DNA of 64,000 nucleotides from Thermoanaerobaculales bacterium (GTDB lineage Bacteria; Acidobacteriota; Thermoanaerobaculia; Thermoanaerobaculales; Sulfomarinibacteraceae), in NCBI GenBank assembly GCA_035358815.1, contig DAOPQC010000009.1, positions 62,001 through 126,000 of the forward strand. Reading direction: 5' to 3'. Below are positions 58,662-64,000 of the stretch, piece after piece (within the stretch, counting starts at the first letter, position 1; every line of letters begins with the position of its first letter). The notes under the pieces were generated by a model. It did no database searches, was not told the DNA's origin, and saw only the letters and a list, made by a program, of their open reading frames with translations. The position numbers were made by a program, and so were the translations under genes.

Positions 58662-59594
58662 ATGACCATTCTCACCTACCTGGTGTGCTACTGCGGGATC
58701 GCCGCCTTCGTGGCGGCGGTGGCGATCCGGGTCCTCACCTGGTCGCGGATGCCGATGCACCTGCGCTGGGAGCTGTACCCGGTGGCGCACGAGGGCGCCC
58801 GGGCGTCGTACGGCGGCTCGTACCTGGAGCAGAGCGAGTGGTGGACCGAGCGGCGCCACGTCTCACGATGGGGCGAGCTGCGCGCGCTGGTGCCCGAGAT
58901 CCTGCTCCTGGCCGCGCTCAGGGAGCACAACCCGAAGCTGTGGTCGCGGTCGTTTCCGTTCCACTTCGGGCTCTACCTGGTGGCGGGCTGCACGACCCTG
59001 ATGGCCGTTGCCGGCGGCCTCGGCGCGTGGCTGCCCGGCCTGATGGCCGGCGAGGCCGGCACGGTAATTCGCGTCCTGGTCCCGGTCATGGGCCATGCCG
59101 GCCTGGTGCTCGGCCTGGTGGGCGCGCTGGGGCTGCTGCAGCGGCGGCGCCGGCGGCCGCTGCGCGACTACTCGGCCCCGATGGACATCGTCAATCTGGT
59201 GTTCTTCGTGGCTGCCTTCGCGCTCGCGCTGGTGACGGCGGTGACTGTGGACCGGCGATTCGCGACGGTATCGGAGCTGGTCGGGAACCTGGTCACCTTC
59301 AACCTGGCGCCGCTGGCCGGGACCGGCGCAGAGGTCGTGCTGCCCTCTGTCGCGGCGATCGTGCTGGCCGCGCTGGTGGCGTACGTGCCGCTCACGCACA
59401 TGTCCCACTTCGTCGGCAAGTACTTCGCCTACCATGCGATCCGTTGGGCAGACGAGCCGAACCTGCCGGGCGGCGCGCACGAGAAGGCGATCAGGGCCCT
59501 CCTCGACCGGCGGCTGAGCTGGTCGGCACCGCACATTCGCGGCGACGGCAAGAAGAGCTGGCGCGACGCGACGACGGAGGACCCGAGGCAATGA
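58662..59594 (+). CDS. NarI/DsrM-like membrane cytochrome b subunit
   Basis: This 310-residue protein has five to six transmembrane helices. Histidines in helices (PFHFGLYLVAGC, MGHAGLVLGL, LTHMSHFVGKYFAYH) fit the haem b ligands of the nitrate-reductase gamma/DsrM family, which passes electrons between the quinone pool and an iron-sulfur subunit. Its stop overlaps the next start (ATGA), and that gene encodes the matching HdrD/DsrK-like protein. The ATG follows AGGAG. Direction of electron flow and redox partner are not known. Confidence 0.82.
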   Translation: MTILTYLVCYCGIAAFVAAVAIRVLTWSRMPMHLRWELYPVAHEGARASYGGSYLEQSEWWTERRHVSRWGELRALVPEILLLAALREHNPKLWSRSFPFHFGLYLVAGCTTLMAVAGGLGAWLPGLMAGEAGTVIRVLVPVMGHAGLVLGLVGALGLLQRRRRRPLRDYSAPMDIVNLVFFVAAFALALVTAVTVDRRFATVSELVGNLVTFNLAPLAGTGAEVVLPSVAAIVLAALVAYVPLTHMSHFVGKYFAYHAIRWADEPNLPGGAHEKAIRALLDRRLSWSAPHIRGDGKKSWRDATTEDPRQ

Positions 59595-61195
59595 AGCAGC
59601 CAGGCAGCCTCAAGGACATCGCGCTGCGGCCCGGCCAGCCGCTGGCGCAGGTCACCGCGGCCGACCAGATCCCCCTGCCGCCGCCGTTCGATCGCATCGA
59701 CGACGAGCAGCCGATTCGCCGGCTGTCCGATGCCGCCCGCGCGAAGCACGTGGCGCTCGACGACACGATCGCGGTCGGGATCGAGCGGCCGAAGACCGAG
59801 GCCGAGGAGCGGGCGATGGTGGACGCCTTCCTCTGCGGCCTCGAGAAGCTGTTCAGCGTCGCGGACAACTGGACCTTCCTGCAGCCGCTCGAGATGTCGA
59901 TGGAGCACTGTGCGCGGTGCCAGACCTGCTCCGAGGCCTGCCACATCTTCGAGGAGTCGGGGGGCAACGAGCTCTACCGGCCGACCTACCGGTCCGAGAT
60001 CCTGCGCCGGATCTACTTCAAGTACGTCAGGAAGGCGTCGCCGCTGGTCCACGGCGACATCGACCTCAACTGGGAGACGGTGGCGCGGCTGATCGAGCTT
60101 GCCTACCGGTGCAACCTGTGCCGCCGCTGCGCTCAAGCCTGCCCGATCGGCGCCGACAACGCGCTCCTGTCGCGCGAGATCCGCAAGATCGCGTCGCAGG
60201 AGATGGGGATCGCGCCGCGCGAGCTGCACAAGGACGGCTCGGTGCTGCAGCTCGCGGTCGGCTCCTCCACCGGCATGACCCCGCTGGTGGTCAAGGACAA
60301 CATCGAGTTCATCGACGAGGACACGGCGGAGCGCACGGGGATCTCGGTCAAGACGCCCTGGGACGTGGCGGGCGCCGACATCCTGCTGATCCACAACGCC
60401 GGCGAGATCATGTCGTGGCCGGAGAACCCGGGCGCCTTCGCCACCCTCTTCGAGGCGGCGGGCCTGAGCTGGACGATGTCGTCGGAGATCGCGGCCTACG
60501 ACGCGATCAACTACGGGGTCTGGTACGACGACATCCAGTTTGCCCGCGTCGCGGTCCACCACGCGGCCGCGGCGAAGAAGCTCGGGGTGAAGAAGATCGT
60601 GCTCGGTGAGTGCGGGCACGCCCACAAGGCGCTCACCGTGGTCGCCGACAGGGTGCTGACCGGTGACCTCAACATCCCGCGCGAGAGCGCGATGGTCGTG
60701 CTGCGTGACATCGTCCGCGCCGGGAAGGTCTCCTTCGACCGGAGCCGAAACGACTTCCCGGTGACGCTCCACGACCCCTGCAACATGGTCCGCTTGATGG
60801 GCATCGTGTCACCGCAGCGCGAGATCATTGCCGCGGTGGTGCCCAGCGGCCGGTTCCGGGAGATGGCCCCGCACGGGGTGGAGAACTACTGCTGCGGCGG
60901 CGGTTCGGGCTTCGCGATCATGTCCGGCCACAACTTCGCCGACTGGCGCCACCACGTGAGCGGCCGCCGCAAGTTCCGGCAGATCCTGGACGCTTTCGAA
61001 GGCGAGCCGATGACCCGGCAGCAGCCGAAGTACGTGTGCGCGCCGTGCTCCAACTGCAAGGGGCAGATCCGCGACATCATCAGCTACTACGACGCCTGGG
61101 AGCGAGCCGGCATCTACTACGGGGGCCTGGTCGAGCTGATGGTCAACGCCATGGTCGACGCCAAGCCCGGCTTCATCGACTGGGAGTGGCATTAG
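59591..61195 (+). CDS. HdrD/DsrK-like iron-sulfur electron-transfer protein
   Basis: This 534-residue protein has two four-Cys clusters (CARCQTCSEACH and CNLCRRCAQACP, residues about 108-190) and C-terminal CCG-type motifs (GVENYCCGGGSG and CAPCSNCKGQ) as in heterodisulfide reductase HdrD and DsrK/TmcB subunits. It would sit on the cytoplasmic side bound to the cytochrome b protein encoded just upstream. No dsrA/B or other dsr gene is present, so it is a generic quinone-linked thiol/disulfide or ferredoxin-type module. Its end is followed by repeat DNA. Confidence 0.85.
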   Translation: MKQPGSLKDIALRPGQPLAQVTAADQIPLPPPFDRIDDEQPIRRLSDAARAKHVALDDTIAVGIERPKTEAEERAMVDAFLCGLEKLFSVADNWTFLQPLEMSMEHCARCQTCSEACHIFEESGGNELYRPTYRSEILRRIYFKYVRKASPLVHGDIDLNWETVARLIELAYRCNLCRRCAQACPIGADNALLSREIRKIASQEMGIAPRELHKDGSVLQLAVGSSTGMTPLVVKDNIEFIDEDTAERTGISVKTPWDVAGADILLIHNAGEIMSWPENPGAFATLFEAAGLSWTMSSEIAAYDAINYGVWYDDIQFARVAVHHAAAAKKLGVKKIVLGECGHAHKALTVVADRVLTGDLNIPRESAMVVLRDIVRAGKVSFDRSRNDFPVTLHDPCNMVRLMGIVSPQREIIAAVVPSGRFREMAPHGVENYCCGGGSGFAIMSGHNFADWRHHVSGRRKFRQILDAFEGEPMTRQQPKYVCAPCSNCKGQIRDIISYYDAWERAGIYYGGLVELMVNAMVDAKPGFIDWEWH

Positions 61196-61345
61196 GGGAA
61201 GGGGATAGGGGATAGGATCTAGGGGATAGGGCCCCACCCGCGCCCGCTTCCGCTTCCGCGCCCGCTTCCGCGCCCGCTTCCGCTTCCGCGCCCGCTTCCG
61301 CGCCCGCGCCCGGGTCCGTTCCCGTTCCCGTTTCCGTTCCCGTTC
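61195..61345. repeat. GGGATAGGG module plus CCCGCTTCCGCG hexamer array
   Basis: GGGGATAGGGGATAGG and GATCTAGGGG (61195-61235), then about 100 bases of CCCGC(T/G)(T/C)-type six-base units. This is the reverse-complement form of the arrays at 47-50 kb. Confidence 0.85.
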
Positions 61346-61545
61346 CCGAGCCGCGCCCGCTCTCGTCACGGCGGAGCTGGAGGCAAAGCCGGATCCGCGC
61401 CCGCGCCCGCATCCGCGCCCGGGTCCGTTCCCGTTCCCGTTCCCGAGCCGCGCCCGCTCTCGTCACGGCGGAGCTGGAGGCAAAGCCGCATCCGCGCCCG
61501 CGCCCGCATCCGCGCCCGGGTCCGTTCCCGTTCCCGTTCCCGGAC
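61312..61545. repeat. 97/109-bp tandem repeat
   Basis: The block beginning GGGTCCGTTCCCGTTCCCG starts at 61312, 61421 and 61518. Units carry TCGTCACGGCGGAGCTGG and AGGCAAAGCCG. The first is 12 bases (two hexamers) longer. Confidence 0.88.
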
Positions 61546-61576
61546 GAAGGACACAGCTCGGTTGCTGAAGACACGA

Positions 61577-61602
61577 CGGCCGCCCGCGGCTGCGGGCGGC
61601 CG
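61577..61602 (-). terminator. GC hairpin after aqpZ
   Basis: 11-bp stem CGGCCGCCCGC/GCGGGCGGCCG with a four-base loop just past the aqpZ stop on the minus strand. No T-run follows, so termination is only possible. Confidence 0.5.
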
Positions 61603-61622
61603 CTGTGATCCTTGCGGACGGG

Positions 61623-62321
61623 CTACTTCCTGGCGCCGGCAATCGCCTTGTAGACGATGGCGCCGAGGATCGCACCGACGATCGGTGCGACCCAGAACAG
61701 CCACAGCTGGCCGAGCGCCCAGTCGCCGACGAACAGTGCCTGGCTCGTGCTGCGGGCCGGGTTCACCGAGGTGTTGGTGACCGGGATGCTGATCAGGTGG
61801 ATCAAGGTCAGGGCGAGGCCGATGGCGATCGGCGCGAAGCCCTGGGGCGCCCTGGCATCGGTGGCGCCCATGATGACCACCAGGAAGGCGGCGGTCATCA
61901 CGATCTCGCAGACCAGGGCCGCCGCGAGCGAGTAGCCGCCGGGCGAGTGCGCGCCGTAGCCGTTGGCGGCGAACCCGCCGGCGAGGTCGAAGCCCGCCTT
62001 GCCGCTCGCGATCAGGTAGAGCACCGCGGCCGCAGCCACCCCGCCGAGCACCTGCGCGACGATGTATGGGACGAGGTCCCTGGCCGGGAACCGTCCGCCC
62101 GCCCAGAGCCCGATCGAGACGGCGGGGTTGAAGTGGGCGCCCGAGATGTGGCCGACCGCGAACGCCATCGTGAGCACCGTCAAGCCGAACGCGAGCGCGA
62201 CCCCGTGGAACCCGATGCCGAGGCCTGGCACGGCCGCGGCGAGCACCGCGCTCCCGCAGCCGCCGAGCACCAGCCAGAATGTGCCGAAGAACTCCGCGCC
62301 CGCCCTCCTGGACATGTCCAT
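61623..62321 (-). CDS. aqpZ: Aquaporin Z-type water channel
   Basis: This 232-residue protein has six transmembrane helices and both NPA motifs (SGAHFNPAVSIG and TNTSVNPARS, the latter with the conserved Arg). Residues around GLGIGFHGVALAFGL fit AqpZ rather than glycerol facilitators. It would pass water across the inner membrane. ATG 62321 follows AGGAGGAG closely. It is transcribed alone and its 3' end faces the repeat block. An upstream in-frame extension is arginine-rich and was rejected. Confidence 0.93.
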   Translation of the reverse strand: MDMSRRAGAEFFGTFWLVLGGCGSAVLAAAVPGLGIGFHGVALAFGLTVLTMAFAVGHISGAHFNPAVSIGLWAGGRFPARDLVPYIVAQVLGGVAAAAVLYLIASGKAGFDLAGGFAANGYGAHSPGGYSLAAALVCEIVMTAAFLVVIMGATDARAPQGFAPIAIGLALTLIHLISIPVTNTSVNPARSTSQALFVGDWALGQLWLFWVAPIVGAILGAIVYKAIAGARK

Positions 62322-62887
62322 TGGCTCTCCTCCTGTCCCTCGTGGGTTGTCGAGAACATTTCGCAAAGTGGTGGAAGGATAGCTCAGATTCGGGCATTTT
62401 GAAAGGGGGCTGGCGGAGATCGCGTGGGGGGACAGGGACCCATTTCGTCCCCGTTCCCGTCCCCGGTTCAGCGCCCGTTCCTGTCCCGGCGACTCGTCAC
62501 GCCGTCGTCCGCAGGACGAAGCCGGAAGCCAACGGCGAAGCCGGATGAGTGCTCGCTGGCGAGCCCGTCGCGGTTCGAGCCGCGATCGCGCCGGCGCCGG
62601 CGACACCTGGAGTCACCGCAACGTGACGGCGGCGCAACCGTCGCTCTTGTCAGCAACCACCATCCTCGAATTCCGTCGGTTCCGTATCGTAAATTATCGT
62701 ATCAAAAAGCTTAACAGACGCGTTACAGAACGGTAACGGGCCCGGGTCAATGCCGGTTCTTGATCGGCAGGCATCGATGGAAGTCGAACTGCGACAGTGA
62801 CTTGAGCATCCGGCCCCCGGCCGCCTCCGTGGCACACCGGTTGCACTCCCCGCAGCGGTTCCGGTGCGCATGGCCGGGGGAGGACGC
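62322..62887. other. Divergent control region of aqpZ and the YeiH-like gene
   Basis: About 565 bases with a hexamer tract (62448-62490), an AT-rich patch at 62668-62720 and the operator-like repeats at 62685-62738. No gene. Confidence 0.6.
62685..62738. promoter_or_regulatory. Operator-like cluster before the YeiH-like gene
   Basis: TATCGTA occurs twice, ten bases apart (62685-62691 and 62695-62701), and a perfect CGTTAC-N6-GTAACG lies at 62721-62738. The AT-rich setting stands out from the GC-rich flanks. Confidence 0.55.
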
Positions 62888-64000
62888 ATGGACCGCGCCA
62901 TCAGCAAGCTGTGGACGACCGAGGACTACTGGGCGGTCTGGCTCGGTCTCGGGGTGGTCCTGCTCGCACTCGCCGCCTACTGGGCCGGAGGCTCCATCAG
63001 GGGATGGGCGGTGACCCCCGGCAGCTGGTCCGCGGTGTCGCAGCTGGGCGGCGACCTCGCCCGGCACTGGGGCGGCTACCTGGCGGTGTTCGCGCTCTTC
63101 GGCATCGTCTTCGCGGTGTCGATGGCGATCATGGGCCGCAGCGTCGGCGAGTTCGTGCGGGGCTTCGTGCTGCTGTTCGCCGGCTCGCTCGCGGTGTCCT
63201 ACCTCGCCGGGTGGTCGGTCATGAAGAAGGCCGACCTCGGCGCGCCGCTGCTCGCGCTCCTCATCGGGCTCCTGATCGGCAACCTGGTGCGTTTGCCGGC
63301 CTGGTTCGAGACCTGCCTGCGCACCGAGTACTACATCAAGACCGGCATCGTTCTGCTCGGCGCCACCCTGCCCCTGACCCTGATCTTCACCGCCGGCCCG
63401 ATCGCCTTCCTCCAGGCGACGATCGTGTCGGTCTGCACCTGGCTGACCATCTACCTGGCCGCGACGAGGTTCTTCGGCCTGGAGCCGCAGTTCGGGGCGG
63501 TGCTCGGCGCCGGCGGCGCCGTGTGCGGAGTCTCGGCCTCGATCGCCGTCGGCGGTGCGGTCAAGGCGAAGAAGGACCACATCGCCATCGGCATCGCGGT
63601 GGTCTCGGTGTGGGCGATCGTCATGATCCTGGTGCTGAGCGTCGTGGTCAAGCTGATGGTCCCCGCGCCGATCTCGCCGGGCGAGGCCGGGGCCTGGGTC
63701 GGGACATCGGAGTTCGCCGACGCGGCCGGCTTCGCGGTGGTGGCCGAGCTGTCGGCGGTGATCGAGTCCGGGAGCCTCGGCGCAGCCGACGGCACGCCGC
63801 TCGACGCGGATGATCCGATCAACACCTTCACCCTGATGAAGGTAATCGGGCGCGACATGTGGATCGGCATCTGGTGCCTGATCCTGTCCGTGGTGTCGGT
63901 GATGTTCTGGGAGAAGGGGGAGGGCGCCGGGCGCGCGGTCGGTGTCGGTGTCGTCTGGGAGCGCTTCCCCAAGTTCGTGCTCGGCTTCTTCGCGGCCTCG
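62888..64000 (+). CDS. YeiH/UPF0324-family putative anion exporter (3' partial)
   Basis: The frame from ATG 62888 is open to the window end (371 residues so far). It has about ten hydrophobic segments and the family blocks RTEYYIKTGIVLLGATLP and GAGGAVCGVSASIAVGGAV, seen in the putative sulfate exporter YeiH family (Cons_hypoth698). GGGGGAGG precedes the start. The upstream ATG 62870 is in frame but has no comparable ribosome site. An insert of about 40 acidic residues between helices (SGSLGAADGTPLDADD) is unusual for the family. Substrate unknown. Confidence 0.82.
   Translation, partial: MDRAISKLWTTEDYWAVWLGLGVVLLALAAYWAGGSIRGWAVTPGSWSAVSQLGGDLARHWGGYLAVFALFGIVFAVSMAIMGRSVGEFVRGFVLLFAGSLAVSYLAGWSVMKKADLGAPLLALLIGLLIGNLVRLPAWFETCLRTEYYIKTGIVLLGATLPLTLIFTAGPIAFLQATIVSVCTWLTIYLAATRFFGLEPQFGAVLGAGGAVCGVSASIAVGGAVKAKKDHIAIGIAVVSVWAIVMILVLSVVVKLMVPAPISPGEAGAWVGTSEFADAAGFAVVAELSAVIESGSLGAADGTPLDADDPINTFTLMKVIGRDMWIGIWCLILSVVSVMFWEKGEGAGRAVGVGVVWERFPKFVLGFFAAS

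Larger units (their letters stand above)
61196..61622. other. Repeat-filled intergenic region between convergent genes
   Basis: 427 bases almost entirely repeat: modules at 61195-61345, the 97/109-bp tandem unit (61312-61545) and a hairpin at 61577-61602 after the aqpZ stop. No gene. Confidence 0.8.

Noticed and set aside
55968..58859. A 963-residue minus-strand open frame across recA and the DsbA-like gene
   Set aside because: Antisense to firm genes with low-complexity Arg/Asp/His composition.
61239..61545. Possible CRISPR array
   Set aside because: The spacing is six bases with no distinct spacers, and the longer units are near-identical; it is simple tandem DNA.
1..64000. rRNA, tRNA, IS element or prophage genes
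   Set aside because: Gaps between genes were read for tRNA T-loop words, transposase and integrase motifs; none was found.

Overview
The window is a 64 kb stretch of GC-rich bacterial chromosome (roughly 70% G+C by eye), densely coded on both strands, with many start/stop overlaps of the ATGA or GTGA type. Gene content points to a Gram-negative respiring bacterium: an RND metal-efflux trio, menaquinone-type prenyltransferases, a DsrMK-like electron-transfer pair, TolC-type and exported proteins. The extracellular protein with a C-terminal DGFESG motif, the repeat-domain secreted protein, the many sulfatase-like and NtrC-like proteins and the style of intergenic DNA fit Acidobacteriota (Thermoanaerobaculia/Holophagae-like lineages) best. 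This placement is an inference from content only; no rRNA or tRNA gene was found to settle it.

Layout. 1-5.6 kb: a heavy-metal RND efflux operon (outer-membrane factor, adaptor, pump), the first gene cut by the window edge. 5.9-8.7 kb: a TSUP permease diverging from two tandem UbiA-family genes, the first lacking the catalytic aspartates. 8.7-11.9 kb: an arsenic/thiol operon on the minus strand (ArsR, permease, small thioredoxin, ArsF-like protein, CcdA-like protein) with two copies of the same inverted-repeat operator. 12-14.2 kb: a secreted DGFESG protein, a nicotinamidase-like hydrolase and a CopD-like membrane protein. 14.2-16.5 kb: an NnrS-like protein fused to a DUF542/ScdA-N domain, with an FmdE-like partner. 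16.8-19.7 kb: DoxX, then a second ars operon (arsR-acr3-arsC). 19.7-28 kb: signalling region with two RsbW-like kinases, a receiver protein, a sigma-54-type activator with an altered GAFTGA loop, and a sigma-54 promoter in front of a mini-ORF-RsbW-RsbV-RsbU partner-switching operon. 28-47 kb: TetR, aminotransferase, exported SurE, RmuC, ArnT-like glycosyltransferase, TPR protein, thymidine phosphorylase, UDP-xylose synthase-like enzyme, NrdR, a flippase-like protein, an HDAC-fold protein with three substituted active-site residues, a repeat-domain secreted protein, PcnB, LigA and a canonical NtrC-type regulator. 47-56 kb: a PAS/Fis protein with a collapsed AAA+ region, an OmpR-type regulator, and an LTA-synthase-like protein with two N-terminal Ig-like domains coupled to a GT-C protein. 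56-64 kb: RecA, an exported DsbA-like protein, the DsrMK-like pair, AqpZ, and a YeiH-family transporter running off the end.

The most distinctive non-coding feature is a set of composite extragenic repeats. Purine-rich hexamer arrays (GGGAAC/GGGAGC/GGGCGC), GATCCTAGATC and GGGATAGGG modules, a 62-bp inverted repeat present twice (28.0 and 49.35 kb), and a ~97/109-bp tandem unit at 61.3-61.5 kb recur only between genes. Several promoters place the start codon within a few bases of the predicted transcription start (arsR at 11.86 kb, the HDAC-fold gene at 39.57 kb, the LTA-synthase-like gene at 50.68 kb), so leaderless transcription looks common here.

The genes describe a cell that handles metals and arsenic, copes with nitrosative or redox stress, remodels its envelope with membrane-bound transferases, and runs a sigma-54-triggered partner-switching cascade whose final target is not encoded in the window.
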